Part shown: piece after piece, positions 21,862 through 35,099 of the stretch
Layout: the number at the start of each line of letters is the position of its first letter
Position numbering within the stretch: position 1 is the stretch's first letter
Origin: Neonectria sp. B-13
Lineage: Eukaryota; Ascomycota; Sordariomycetes; Hypocreales; Nectriaceae
Assembly: GCA_002682825.1 (NCBI GenBank)
Contig: NOKP01000003.1
Location: 2,852,001-2,916,000, forward strand
Direction of reading: 5' to 3'
DNA: 64,000 nt
The notes under the pieces: model-generated
What the model was told of the DNA's origin: nothing
Database searches by the model: none
The model's input: the letters and a program-made list of their open reading frames with translations, nothing else
Made by a program: the position numbers and the translations under genes

Positions 21862-22791
21862 CTAGGCGAACAGCTTCGTAAAACCCTCCTTGGGTGGTTG
21901 GAGCCAGTTCCTCTCGTCGTAGACCCGGCCATCGCCCTCGATGATGTGAAACGTGTAGATGATCCTGCCTTTCTGGCTCGTGTTTTTCTCGCTCTTGTGT
22001 AGCAAGTTGCCGTGAATCAAGACCAGGTCGCCCGCCTTGACCTCGCCGGGAACATAGTCGCCTTCCCGGCGCGGGACCCCATACTCGGCACCCTCGGGGA
22101 ACCGCGGCCCTTGGTTGTCGACCATCTCGGTGCCGACGTCGCCGGGCTTCCGCACCAGGCGCTGCTCGACGGGGGCCCAGCGGTGCGACCCGGGCAGGAA
22201 GCTCAGGCAGCCGTTCTCGAGGGTGGCGTCCTCGAGCGCGTACCAGAAGCCGACGGCCGACGGCGGGTCAGTGTACAGGAAGGTCGAGTCCTGGTGCGGG
22301 GGCACGGCGCCGCCAATCTCGGGCTGCTTGCAGATGACCATGCTCTGCAGGCAGCGCGGGTCGGCGAAGCCGATGGAGCGGGCGACGGCGGCAGGGCTGA
22401 CCTCGGCGGCGGCGCGGACGGCGGCGTCGTCGATGAGGCGGGCGAAGGGCGGCGACAGCGCGTGCAGGTAATGGCCGATCTTGTTGACGGCGCGGGCCTT
22501 GGGCTTGGTGAGCGAGCCGGCGTCGTCGAAGGCGTCCTCCTCGAAGAAGAAGCGGACCTTGTCGCCCGACGTGAGGAAGTAGTCGTCGCCGACGTGGTCC
22601 GACTTCTGGCCCGTGGAGAAGCGCGTCAGGGGGTGGTCGTCGAGGGAGAAGGACTCAAGGAGGTGGTTTGTCTCGGCGAGGAGCGACGAGACCGTCGCCG
22701 GCGTGAGGGCGTTGGGGATGACGAGGTAGCCGTCGCGGTTGAAGGCGGCGAGCTGCTCCGGTGTAAGGCCAGCTGAAGAGTCCCCAGCCAT
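21862..22791 (-). CDS. phytanoyl-CoA dioxygenase (PhyH) family, PHYHD1-like
   Basis: Single exon, 309 residues. An Fe(II)/2-oxoglutarate-dependent oxygenase of the PhyH superfamily. Iron-binding residues are visible as H166 and D168 in VPPHQDSTFLYT plus a distal His in LIHGNLLHKSEKN (H260 or more likely H265). R276 in KGRIIYTFHI is placed to bind 2-oxoglutarate. GFWYALEDATLENGCLSFLPGSH and the final NWLQPP segment match the PHYHD1 subfamily rather than peroxisomal phytanoyl-CoA hydroxylase. There is no N-terminal PTS2-like signal; the C-terminus is KLFA, not a PTS1. The substrate is unknown. The third-codon positions are strongly GC-rich, which opens a long false frame on the other strand. 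Confidence 0.93.
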   Translation of the reverse strand: MAGDSSAGLTPEQLAAFNRDGYLVIPNALTPATVSSLLAETNHLLESFSLDDHPLTRFSTGQKSDHVGDDYFLTSGDKVRFFFEEDAFDDAGSLTKPKARAVNKIGHYLHALSPPFARLIDDAAVRAAAEVSPAAVARSIGFADPRCLQSMVICKQPEIGGAVPPHQDSTFLYTDPPSAVGFWYALEDATLENGCLSFLPGSHRWAPVEQRLVRKPGDVGTEMVDNQGPRFPEGAEYGVPRREGDYVPGEVKAGDLVLIHGNLLHKSEKNTSQKGRIIYTFHIIEGDGRVYDERNWLQPPKEGFTKLFA

Positions 22792-23545
22792 GATGAGTTG
22801 ACGGGTTTGAGATGGTGGTGAATGGTGGGTTTGATAGACACTTGTTAATCAGGCTCCAAGGCTAATTCAATTGGGCTCTGCGGTCCTGAGTATTTATATG
22901 CTGGGGTTGAACGATGAATTCGACGTTCAAGTGACGTTGAAGTTGACGTTGGACTAGACGTTGGAGTTGAATGTGGCACAAGGTGGGGGGGCTTTGTCTT
23001 ATCCCCCGCCTACGTTATCGCATTCAACCGGCTACGTCGCAATCACGGAAACCGGAGACTGCCGCTCTGGCATGTTAATTAAGTGAGAATATCTAGTCAG
23101 TCTCATTTCTGAGCTCTTTACAAGGTCAGTTCCCTCATCTTACTCCGGAGTTTCACACGGGCCTTTAAAAAGTGAGTGGGACGATGATATGAGTGGTGCC
23201 TTACACTGGCGTCCAAGATTCAACAGCCATGGCGAGCCCAATCAGACGACTCAGGCGGAGCTCCAACTTCATCCCCTAATAGACACTTCTGTTCATCTCA
23301 TAGAAGAAAATAACAAGCCTTCATTACTGCAGCTGTGTATGTCTCTGCACAGCATCAATCCTCTCTGCGAACTGTACTGTGTACCCGCCCTCAAACGCTG
23401 CTCAATATTTACATCCCCTACCCAAAAATAACAAACCCAACCTAGAACGCCTTCCCCTTCTGACATAACGCTATTATATAGGGCCCAATTACGAACTATG
23501 AATGAGATAAACACGAGATCCGGTGGTGAAATCGAAAAACCCTTC
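22792..23545. other. intergenic
   Basis: Promoter of the dioxygenase gene and the 3' region of the claudin-like gene. CAAGTGACGTTGAAGTTGACGTTGGACTAGACGTTGG near 22928 repeats an ACGTT core several times. No coding sequence recognised. Confidence 0.5.
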
Positions 23546-24348
23546 CTAGGCGTCGAGAGGATCCTCCAGGAAGTCGTAGCCCTCTTCGGGAGGGAGCAGG
23601 TAAGCCGACAGGACGAGCCCGGCAGCGGTCAGGATAGATATGGATGCACTGGTAGTGCTGAGGTAAAACGAGACGTCGAGATTCCAACCAGGAATCGTAA
23701 ACTGGTCGTCGTTTTCGTACAGATAGGCCTAGTGAGTAAGTCAGCGTTAAGGGCTCGAGGCACTTTCGTGAACGCATGGAGGAGAGAAAAAGTGCTAACC
23801 ACAATGGAGATGGTGGCGAACTCGACGACGGAAACGAGAGTCAACATGGCTCCGACAAAAGGCCATCCCGTCTCGCGCTTGTACTTGCCGCCGGACATAA
23901 TGACGGCGAACGAGACAAGGCCAGCCAGACACAAGATGGTGGCAAACGAGGCCATGAAGCCGACAGTCCTCCACATATCACAGAAGTATCGCTCTCCATC
24001 CTGACACAGCTCATCGTAGGGAAAGCTTCGACAGGGCGGATCGGAGAGGTTTGAGCAGCTCCTGTGTAGGCCAATGTGCTTCTCGACCGTCTCGCCCGTA
24101 GTCGTCGTGACCGAGTAGGAGACCCAGTTGGGTATCCAGATGGACACCACGATCATGACGGTCGCTGTGGCATGTTAGCCGCGATACGCTCTGGCTCTCC
24201 CCGCCGTCGTCAGGCCTCCGCCAGGCGGTCCACGACGTCATTGCGGGTGTGTGGCTGGAGGGGGAGAGCAGGAATGTGAGGACTCAGGAAGACACGTACC
24301 GGCGGCAAAGGCCACCAGGGCCGATGTGTAAACGGAGACGCGTGTCAT
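23546..24348 (-). CDS. claudin-like four-helix membrane protein
   Basis: Three exons on the minus strand: 24300-24348, 23800-24164 and 23546-23728, giving 198 residues. Introns are 135 and 71 bases, both canonical. Four hydrophobic segments are visible: SALVAFAAATVMIVVSIWI near the N-terminus, VGFMASFATILCLAGLVSFAV, PFVGAMLTLVSVVEFATISIV, and a last one around STTSASISILTAAGLVLSAY. The first outer loop has PNWVSY, then GLH followed by cysteines (RSCSNLSDPPC, ELC, FC), reminiscent of the W-GLW-C-C signature of the claudin/PMP22 superfamily, with GLH in place of GLW. Asn in SCSNLS is a possible glycosylation site. The C-terminal tail is acidic. It may be a plasma-membrane organising protein related in fold to Sur7/PalI, but the precise family is uncertain. 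Confidence 0.85.
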
Positions 24349-25528
24349 GGCGAAGGTGCGATGGAGCGGACAACTTGGGCCAGAGACGGACAGTCGTGAG
24401 GGTTGGTGGGAGAGATGGACAAGTAAATGTCGATGCCTGTTTGCCTGCGGTTGTGCCTTGACCTCTTTGTGTGGGCGGGCCAAGTGTGGCTGGTTGGAGG
24501 GAGAGGCAAGGTGGCAGCTACCTGGCGTGGCTTCGGGATGCCCAAAATAGCAAGTCCCGACTTAGACGAGTGCCCACCCACTTCCAGGCAACGACTCCAG
24601 CAAATCAAGCTCATGCTTGGCCCTGATCTGTACCAGAAAACCCGGTCTCGTCGTGTCCGTTCAGCCAGCAACGGTTGATCCCGCTCACACCACTTGCGAT
24701 CTTTTGCATCGCCCTTGTGGTCACGGGAGCATCGATGCTGATAAGCTGGATTGTAGCCATTCAGGATTCGGGAGGGGATACGTTAGCTTGTGCCTACCTA
24801 TTGTGGCATCCCTGTGCAAGGCACGGCCTTAGGTAACATCTTTGGGATCAGAAAAACACCACCATTATATCAGTTTAGCTATCATAGATCAGAAGAACTA
24901 AATCAGATACAAGGAAATTAAGGAGCTATCCATATTATATCTATACAAGAATACCCTCCCTGCTCTATGTGAATCTCTGCCTGGTTTTATCGCCTTTATC
25001 ACCCCACCTCCCACCCACGTTAATTACCCTGCACCATATGTTGAAATCTAGCCATGATGAACTTGGTGAAAGAGCTTGCTTTAACCACAATCATAGTCTT
25101 CATCCATCGATGACGCTCGATGAAATTCGTCAGTCTTCCTTTTTTCCCCAGTATCCCAGACTCTCACGTGTGCCGCCATCCTGCTCCAAAACCCGTCGGA
25201 CATGTCGGCCTTCCGTGTCCGATGCGCTTCGGTCTCCCACTCCGATAACTGCTACATCGGCTTACAGATGACATCTTCCCAGCCCGCTTAGAATCGGAGA
25301 CGACCCCTTCCTGCGCCTTCGACGGCGTCAATTACCTCAACGAGAAACCCACCCAACGCCCGTGAAATTCCAATTACAACGCACAGCTTCATCCGAAGCT
25401 GTCCCTCCCCTCCACACCAACACGGCAGCCCCACCCCCACTTCTACAACAACCTCCGCCACCGGACCCGAACGATACGCCTTCCGGCATCGACCACCTCC
25501 GTCATAAACCGCGTCCTCCCCTCGAATC
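24349..25528. promoter_or_regulatory. divergent promoter region
   Basis: 1.2 kb between divergent start codons of the claudin-like gene and the Nit2-type gene. A/T-rich between about 24840 and 24960 and C-rich from 25270 onward. No coding sequence recognised. Confidence 0.5.
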
Positions 25529-26536
25529 ATGCGAACCTCGCTACGCACCTTCGCCAGCATATCCAGATCCCTCCTCCACCCAAGCTCCACCTTCGTACCC
25601 GTCCTCCGAAGCCCCTTCTTCTCCCGCGCCATGTCGTCCGCCGGCCCCGTCCTCAAGCAGCCCGTCAAGCTGGCGTGCATCCAGCTGGCCTCGGGCACCG
25701 ACAAGCAGACCAACCTGAAGCGCGCGGCTGAACACGTCGCGCAGGCCGCCGCTCAGGGCAATAAGATCGTCATCCTGCCCGAGTGCTTCAACTCGCCGTA
25801 CGGCACCAAGTACTTCCCCCAGTACGCCGAGACGCTGCTCCCCTCTCCGCCGCCCGCCGCACAGGCACCGTCGTTCCACGCCCTCTCCAAGATGGCCGCC
25901 GACAATAAGGTCTACCTCGTCGGCGGGTCTATCCCCGAGTTCAACCCGGACACCAAGAAGCACTACAACACCAACCTCATCTTTGGACCCGACGGCGCCC
26001 TGTTGGCCAGCCACCGCAAGGTGCATCTTTTCGATATTGACATCCCCGGCAAGGTCACGTTCCGCGAGTCCGACGTCCTCAGCCCGGGCAACAAGGTGAC
26101 GATTGTCGACCTGCCCGAGTACGGCAAGATCGCCGTCGCCATCTGCTACGACCTGCGCTTCCCCGAGCTAGCCACCATCGCCGCTCGCCACGGTGCCTTC
26201 GCCCTCATCTACCCAGGCGCTTTCAACACCACCACCGGTGCCCTGCACTGGCGCCTGCTCGGTCAGGCCCGCGCTGTCGACAACCAGATATATGTTGCCC
26301 TGTGCAGCCCTGCCCGCGACGTCAATTGCGATTACCCCGCGTGGGGTCACAGCCTTGTCGTTGACCCCATGGCAAAGGTCCTCGTCGAGGCCGACGAGAA
26401 CGAGACCATTGTCGAGTGGGAGCTGGAGGGCGACAAGATTGCCGAGACGAGGAGGAACATCCCCTTGAACACGCAACGGAGATTTGATGTGTATCCGGAT
26501 GTAAGCAAGGGCGATATTCAGTTTGAGAAGCCTTGA
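25529..26536 (+). CDS. nit2: Nit2-type omega-amidase (nitrilase superfamily)
   Basis: Single exon, 335 residues from the first ATG. The nitrilase catalytic triad is complete: E85 in VILPECFNSPYG, K164 in SHRKVHLFDIDIPG and C206 in AICYDLRFPE. Nit2 enzymes hydrolyse alpha-ketoglutaramate and alpha-ketosuccinamate, the toxic by-products of glutamine and asparagine transaminases. Residues 1-34 are rich in Arg/Ser, lack acidic residues and look like a mitochondrial presequence (MRTSLRTFASISRSLL). A second in-frame Met at residue 35 (AMSSAGPVLKQP) begins where cytosolic Nit2 proteins usually start, so two isoforms are plausible. The 3' end faces the spermidine synthase gene. The last residues FEKP carry no peroxisomal signal. 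Confidence 0.93.
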   Translation: MRTSLRTFASISRSLLHPSSTFVPVLRSPFFSRAMSSAGPVLKQPVKLACIQLASGTDKQTNLKRAAEHVAQAAAQGNKIVILPECFNSPYGTKYFPQYAETLLPSPPPAAQAPSFHALSKMAADNKVYLVGGSIPEFNPDTKKHYNTNLIFGPDGALLASHRKVHLFDIDIPGKVTFRESDVLSPGNKVTIVDLPEYGKIAVAICYDLRFPELATIAARHGAFALIYPGAFNTTTGALHWRLLGQARAVDNQIYVALCSPARDVNCDYPAWGHSLVVDPMAKVLVEADENETIVEWELEGDKIAETRRNIPLNTQRRFDVYPDVSKGDIQFEKP

Positions 26537-26893
26537 TACATGAAGAAAACGTGTAGACCAAACGTAAAAACGCATGTATGATAGCTATGAGTGGACATGA
26601 CAACTTCATGGAGCATATATATTATTGGTTGATTTCTCCGCCCCTCACACTGGAGCTAAGAGACAAGGAATCACGATGGGCTACCGAGTAAGAGTTCTCT
26701 TTCGTAAGACGACGTGACAAAGCCTTGCTCTGCAGCAAGGCCATAATCTTTTCATTCATGTTTCAGACTTTCATGCGCTCCAAGCGCTGTTAAGAATTCT
26801 ATGTGACCACCCATGGTCTTTCTGTTTGTTTTCCGGTTTTAAACTCAAAGCAATGCCACCGTGTCCCTTTCGTGTTCGCCTCCGGGATCGCAC
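26537..26893. other. convergent 3' regions
   Basis: 357 bases between the stop codons of the Nit2-type and spermidine synthase genes. It must hold both 3' untranslated regions. Nothing else seen. Confidence 0.6.
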
Positions 26894-28577
<1,684 letters not shown>

Positions 28578-31500
28578 TTTGGTGGAGGTTACGACGGAGC
28601 GTGAATGCACGGGAGAATATTTGATTGTTCGGGAATGAAGACGAGGCGACGTGTCGAATCGAGAGAACAGTAGAGTCGAGGGCGAATCCGACGGCGATGG
28701 AGGAGGGAAGCGTCTCTTATTAGCTTCGCGGGCGAAGCTGGAAGGTGGGGTGAAAATTTTCGACACCCACCGCCGGGCAGGAGCCGTAAAAACTTGTGAT
28801 GTGGCCATCAGCTCTGGTCGGGCAGCGACAGCAATACATGCACTAATTATTATTCCTCAAACAGTCCCGGCTGCTTGCCGTAGCGGTGGCCCTTGCCCAG
28901 CCGGTGAGAGGGAGAGAGCAGCTCTGGTGGAGAGCTCAATGGCCTGGCTGACCCTGTAGACCTTGACCTGGCGGCCATTGATGACCTGGCACCACTGAGA
29001 GTGAAGCCCTTGGTGGGCGCTGGTGCAATGCTCGTGCTCTGTTGTGCTGCTCGTCAGTGGCTAGAGCTTGGCTCCTTCTCTTGCTTTTTCCTTTCTTGGT
29101 AATGTGGACGTCACTCCAGAGCTTGGGACGTGGGGTGGTGGGACGGGGAGGATGCGGATCATGGGAGAGAAAAAGCTAGGAACACACGCATTGTCAAAGG
29201 CAAAGGCAAAAATCCAGACCGCTCTATGGATGTGTCGATGATTATGATAAGAACAAAACCATTCCGGTCGAATTGCACTGCTACCGAAGCTTGGGGATCT
29301 GTCCTTTACTTGCTCGTTCACCCTCGTCTGTCTGTTCCTCCGACTTTTTACTGAGGCGACGGGAACGCCTAGTTGATATGATAGTGCATACTGGAAGGTG
29401 GGTACCACTCTATCATCGCAATGTTTTTGTTCTCCCTCTTAAAATAGGGCAAATTTTATAAACTACGTAGTCTACTGTGTAGTATCAATATCTGCAGTAA
29501 TTAGTGTGCTGCCTTGTTAGGGTCGGTCTGTCGGTCTGTCGGTCTCATCGATTCCCCGCGGCCTGGGGCCCGAGCCAAGGACAGGGGGGCAACTGTTAGA
29601 AGAAAACACAACCAATCGGGCACCGATTATCCTACTAAAGGACTCCTCCTTCCCCGTACAAAGTGTGTAAGTTGAGCAATGGACCTGCGTGATGCAATGG
29701 TGGCACATACCGCGTAGTAAATGGACCTAGAATGAGGACCCAATTCGGAACAAGCTGCACTCCGCTGGTCCATTAACTCCATTCACGGCACGGCCTCTCT
29801 CTCGCACTGGCCACCTACAATTGTAAACTCGAATGATGGCCACTGTCGTGGGGCAACAAGGCCGGCAGCGGATGGAAGCCGGATGGCATCTTGCCGGGTT
29901 GGAACCGGCCCCAAGATGACCCGGATCGGTGCATTAGGTAAGTTAAGAGGGAAGGAGGCAGCTTGGCATTTAGGTCCTACCCAAGGTACCAGAGGCAAGT
30001 GATGTGATATTAGACGAGAGTGCCCGACAATCCTTGGATTTTAGTCGACGACCATTCTTGTTATGCTTTTCCCCATCCATGCCCGGCATCCCGGTTTTTC
30101 TCAACATCCCACTTTCCTACTCACCTGTTCACTGCAGAGTCGAAACGTGGCCCGTCGCTTGAAGAACTTGCTTTGTTTCTCCTTCTTTTCGCACCATGTT
30201 TCCTGCAGGCCAAATATTGATTAAGCTCTTCTCGACTAAGGCGCATGGAAAAAGAAAATGCATCCTACCTACGCTATCCGTCTTAAGAGTGTAGAAACCA
30301 AGCGCAAAGACTACTAGTAGGAGTGCGGAATCCTAACAATACGAAGTACCTAGACAGGATCAACAGCCACCACCGCGTTGTCCTGTTGAAAATCAGGAGA
30401 TCATGGAGACGCCGGCCAATCACTCTCGTTCCATCTCCAGGCGGCATATGATCCACCATCTTCAAGACCGGTTTCGCTCGTCGCAATTCTCCTACGGAAT
30501 CGCTGCCCATGAATGATATACTCGCTTGGATGGTCCCTCGTGGCCCTGGGATCCTGGATAGCGCTGTCGCCTTGGCTTCACTTGAAACCAGTGCGGACAC
30601 TAAGCGCAAGGTCACTGTAGGCGGAATCCGGCCTATGTTACAGCAGGATTCCCCATCCCAGCGCACAGGGATATACCTGGGCAGTCTTCTCGGAAACGCT
30701 GCCACATGCATCCGGCCTGGGTGCGAAGGGATCGACGCTCTCAAGGTACAGATACTCCGTCTACGGGCTCAAGCCGTTATTCAATTATTTGCATTGTGGT
30801 CTTATTCCTACTCTGCAATACCGTTTCCTCGTCGTTATTACCTTATGCCCCCGGTTTCCCTTTGTCGGTACCTGCATTCGCCAATTAGCCACCCATGTCC
30901 CGCGACGATCCCCGATGACAGTTGCGTTCTGGCGCGGGATCCGAGGATGGCTCGTCAATCCCCCTGACCACATGGAGCCATGGACCGATGCACCGACCGC
31001 TGCTCATTGCCTGCATTAGCACTCTGGTGAGTCGCGACGGCCATGCGCTGCACTTCCCCGGTGTCTCCTCATTTCTCTCAGAGATAGCGCCGACGAGGGG
31101 ACTATGGAATACGTCCGCACAAAGTCACAGGTTGCGTGCGCCGTTACCAGGGCCGGCCCCTTGGCTTTCTTGGGTTCTGTCTGGTTTGGTGACCTGTATT
31201 TTCTTCATACGTAGTGTCTGCCTTGCTGCCCTCCACACATCGTAGATTCATCGTCGAAATCCATCCAGCGCACCTTTAAGCTCGCTGACATCGGATTGTA
31301 CGGATTCACGCATGAAAGAAAGCTTTACTAACGAGCATCCAACGAGTGAACTTGGGTCGCGTGGCTGAATCCCAGCGAATCTGGTGCGCACGATAGTGTT
31401 TTCTCACAGGATGATTCCAGGTGGTGGACCATGTCGGAAGACGCTATTTCCGAGCTTCAATGTTTTAGCGCAATCTCGTTTTCTGAGGTAAGTAGTCACT

Positions 31501-33749
31501 GGCTGCTGCTCACTTGTCGATTATGCTCAAGCACAGCAGAAATCCACTTTCAGTCATTGTTTTAGACAGAGTCGGATAACACGTCAAGTTATAAGCAATC
31601 TGCCGAAATTGAGCAAAACATTGACGATGCAACCCGCCAAGCCCCGAAATAGCCCTGGAAGTGGTCTCTGGGTAGGGCGTGGTGTCTGCATGGTCGGTGG
31701 CTCGGGGCCTTTAAGTTACGTGGTCGATTGGTGGTGCCGAACCTTGAAGGCCGTACTACTGTACGCCGTGCGCGTGTACGAAGTATCGCCGGGGAATTTC
31801 TGTATCAGCCGTTGCGTCAAGTCAGCCCGGTGGGAATCAACGAAGGCTTCTAGACGACACGAGTGGACTCTGTTCCTGGTCATGCGTCCAATGTTCAGAC
31901 GCAGAGGCCCAGAAACTTAGGAAACGATGGGCTAGAGACGAGAGCGGCATCTTGCAGTTTTCGAGAGGGATATCGTATTCGAGGCCGAGAGAAAAGCTGG
32001 ATTGTGAGTCGTCATGTTTGAAGTGGCGTACCGGGTGCGTCAACCTCCTTCGTCAAGCCCGACGGATTCAGCTTAGCCATGAATCTTCTGCAGGCCGATG
32101 GATGTACTCCACCACGGGCGGCACAAGGGCGCACAAACTCCTCCGCTTGAGTTACTGCACTTATGCGGGCCTGTACAGGCATCTGCGGGCCCGGGAGGGA
32201 GGCCAGGTCGGGCTGGGGGCGAGGATTCCGACCAGGCCGAGGAAAGGAGGGTTTGGATTTAGGTTCGCCACGGTTGGGCGTCGTCACGTCGAGAGCGTGG
32301 CAGCTGTCACACATCGAAGAATTGCGGGACGCTACGAAACCGGCTGGGCTCAACTTACACTGACAAGTACAAGCTTAACACGGTCGCAATCCACAGTCCG
32401 GAATCCACATGGCATCGGAGGGACGGCGGCAGTGGCAGGGCCCGAGATGGACCCGTTGGTGTTGATAGCGACGGACGAGCCTGCCAACCTGCATGGATGA
32501 ACGGATACACTACGTTCTACTACGCGATTCTACTAAGTACGAGCCGCTCTCCCGCGGGCTAGGTTGGGACTTCCAGGATTGTAGCTCGTAGTAGCTCCGG
32601 TCCGCTGGTTCTTGGCTGGCCGGAGCCCCGTAGGCTGAGCAGCACATTGTACATAGTAGAGAGTGGAGGACTGTTGGGCCTCCTGGGAAGGGTGGTGTTT
32701 TAAGGGGCCATTGGGCAATTAGGGCCCCTGGGGTGGTTCCTTGGGAGCATCCACACCTACTGGATCCAGTGGGCACTGGAAAGCTCCATGCTTGCCACTT
32801 GGAGACGGGAGAACAGATGGGTGTTGTAAGTGCCTAGGTCCGAGGTCTCTAGCGCGTACCTGATCCAGCGCTGGTGGCTGGAGTTGCGACCCCGGAGCTA
32901 CAAGCACGGACAATAGGTGGAAGCGGCGGGCTTGAGTCTTGGACGGGGGATGGAGGCCCACTGGAAGCCGGTTGCGTAGGGCCGCTGGAGGAGTCGCTGG
33001 ACCGAATTGGTTGACTGGCTGGATATTGTGAGGTGCGCATCCCATGCCCTTGCCCATGCGCATTGCCCATGCCACGGCCTTAGTAGCTTCCATGGCTCCC
33101 ACGCTACGGGCCTACCACGCTGCACGCTACCAAAGCTCCATCCCACGCAACCTAGCCTCGCCCCCGTCTGTCGTCGCCGGATCCACTCTAACACCAACGC
33201 CAACCCGCCCCTGGAGCCTCCACTGCAACCTGCAACCGATGCTGGTGCTGGCGCCGCCCGCCGCAACCAAAAGGATAAAGCCCATATTAATAAAGGGCCT
33301 ACTTGCCCAGCGCCGTCTGGGGGCGACCCTTTTGCGAACGGGAATGCTTTTTGCGCCATCGCTCAAGTCCTGACGTGGTACTTGGTACTGTCACTTCCCT
33401 CTCCCACCTCTCGTCAAACTTAGACCTCTCTGCCTCGACTCCTTACCTGTCGTGGCTCTCGAACATCTACGCACCTTCCGCTTGCCGTCACTCGCCGCCG
33501 TCCGCCCCTGGATCCGCCTCGAGCTCGAGCTCCCGCGAACCGACTAGGGCCCTGCCAGCGACGGTCACCACGAGACCCGGCCTCTGTGGCTCCGAACTTC
33601 TCCGTAACGACCGACTTGACAATCACAATCGCCAATACAGATATCTTGACCTTCCTTGCGTCGAACGACACGTCGATCCGCAACCGCGCGCCTCTTCACC
33701 TGCCTAACCGTCTTCGATCCCCCGATCGTTGGATACTCCGCCCGCCAAG
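28578..33749. other. long intergenic region, spe3 to G-alpha
   Basis: 5.2 kb between divergent start codons. No conserved protein found on either strand; frames such as 30509-30967 and 31952-32500 have no recognisable motif and no codon bias. A triple 8-base repeat lies at 29523-29546. Motif TACGAAGTA occurs at 30340 and 31777. From about 33100 the DNA becomes C/T-rich, as expected for the G-alpha promoter and leader. Confidence 0.5.
29523..29546. repeat. 8-bp tandem repeat, three copies
   Basis: TCGGTCTG twice followed by TCGGTCTC. Confidence 0.85.
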
Positions 33750-35099
33750 ATGTGTTTCGGCGGCCGGAACAAGGACGGCGATAAGGGTACCAACCGGTCC
33801 CGCGAGCTCGACCGTCAGATCCGCGCCGATGAGAAGCGACTGTCCAAGGAGGTCAAGCTTCTCTTGCTGGGTACGTTGGAGGAACAATCACTTGCGCTCT
33901 GACCGGTGCTGACATACCATTTGCGCTCCACAGGTGCCGGAGAGTCTGGAAAATCGACCGTCCTGAAGCAGATGAAGCTCATCTACTCCCAAGGCTTCAG
34001 CAGGAACGAGAAGCTCGAGTGGAAGCCGGTTGTATTTAACAACATTGTCCAGTCCTTCAAGGTCATCTTTGAGGCCATGGAGGAGCTGCACATCCCCTTC
34101 GAGAACCCAGACAATGAGGTAAGCAACCCTATACTTGTCTTAGTCCTCGCCATTGCACAGACGCGGTGGAGCTGTACCATGGCATTGCGAAAGTGTGAGA
34201 CACCCAGGTTTGCTAACCGGCGCTGCAGAAACACATGGCGCACATCCTTGTGGAGCACGAGATCAGCCCCCAGGAACGACTTCCCGTCGACTATCTGGAT
34301 CCTGTCAAGTCGCTGTGGGCCGATAGCGGTGTCAGGACCGCCATTTCCAAGGGCAACGAGTATGCCCTACACGACAACCTTGCATAGTAAGTGCTCAGCG
34401 ATCCCGACCTGGCAGGGCCGAGCTAACTGTACTTCAGCTTCGTCGATGACGTCGACAGAATTTGGGACGAGGACTATGTACCGAACGACCAGGATTTGCT
34501 TCGGTCTCGACTAAGGACAACGGGTATCACCGAGACTATCTTTGATCTCGGCCAATTGACCTACCGAATGTTCGACGTTGGTGGCCAACGTTCAGAGCGA
34601 AAGAAGTGGATCCACTGCTTTGAGAACGTCAACTGCCTGCTGTTCCTCGTGGCCATCAGCGGTTATGACCAGTGTCTTGTCGAGGACAAGGACGGGGTAA
34701 GCTTCCGAACCTGACCTATCTGACCGAACCGTTGAAGCTGACATTGCTGCGCAGAACCAAATGAACGAGGCCTTGATGCTGTGGGAGTCGATCGCCAACT
34801 CGCACTGGTTCATCAAGTCTGCGCTCATCCTGTTCCTGAACAAGATGGATCTGTTTAAGGAGAAGCTGCCCAAGAGCCCCATCAGCAACCACGGATTCAC
34901 CGACTATCATGGTCCCAAGGATGACTACAAGTCTGCTAGCAAATACTTCCTGGACAAGTTCCGTGCTCTAAACCGGAATACCGACAAGGAGATCTACGGA
35001 CACTTTACAAACGCAACCGACACGAACCTCCTGAAGATTACCATGGCCTCTGTCCAGGACATGATTATCCAACGGAACCTGAAGCAATTGATACTATAA
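33750..35099 (+). CDS. gna-2: group II G-protein alpha subunit (GNA-2 type)
   Basis: Five exons: 33750-33870, 33934-34118, 34229-34386, 34438-34696 and 34755-35099, encoding 355 residues, the same as Neurospora GNA-2. The P-loop GAGESGKS is at residues 41-48. Switch regions RTTGITET and [14 protein letters not shown], the guanine-specificity motif LNKMD and the last guanine-binding motif TNAT are intact; TNAT replaces the commoner TCAT. The N-terminus MCFGG lacks Gly2, so it is not N-myristoylated by the usual motif; Cys2 could be palmitoylated. The C-terminus NLKQLIL lacks the pertussis-toxin cysteine. Both are known for the fungal group II class (GNA-2, MagC, Gpa2 types). It relays signals from seven-helix receptors at the plasma membrane. 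In other moulds group II subunits have mild roles that overlap with the other G-alpha genes. Confidence 0.95.

Noticed and set aside
22012..22776. 254-codon plus-strand frame across the dioxygenase gene
   Set aside because: Antisense shadow of the PhyH-family gene, for the same composition reason.
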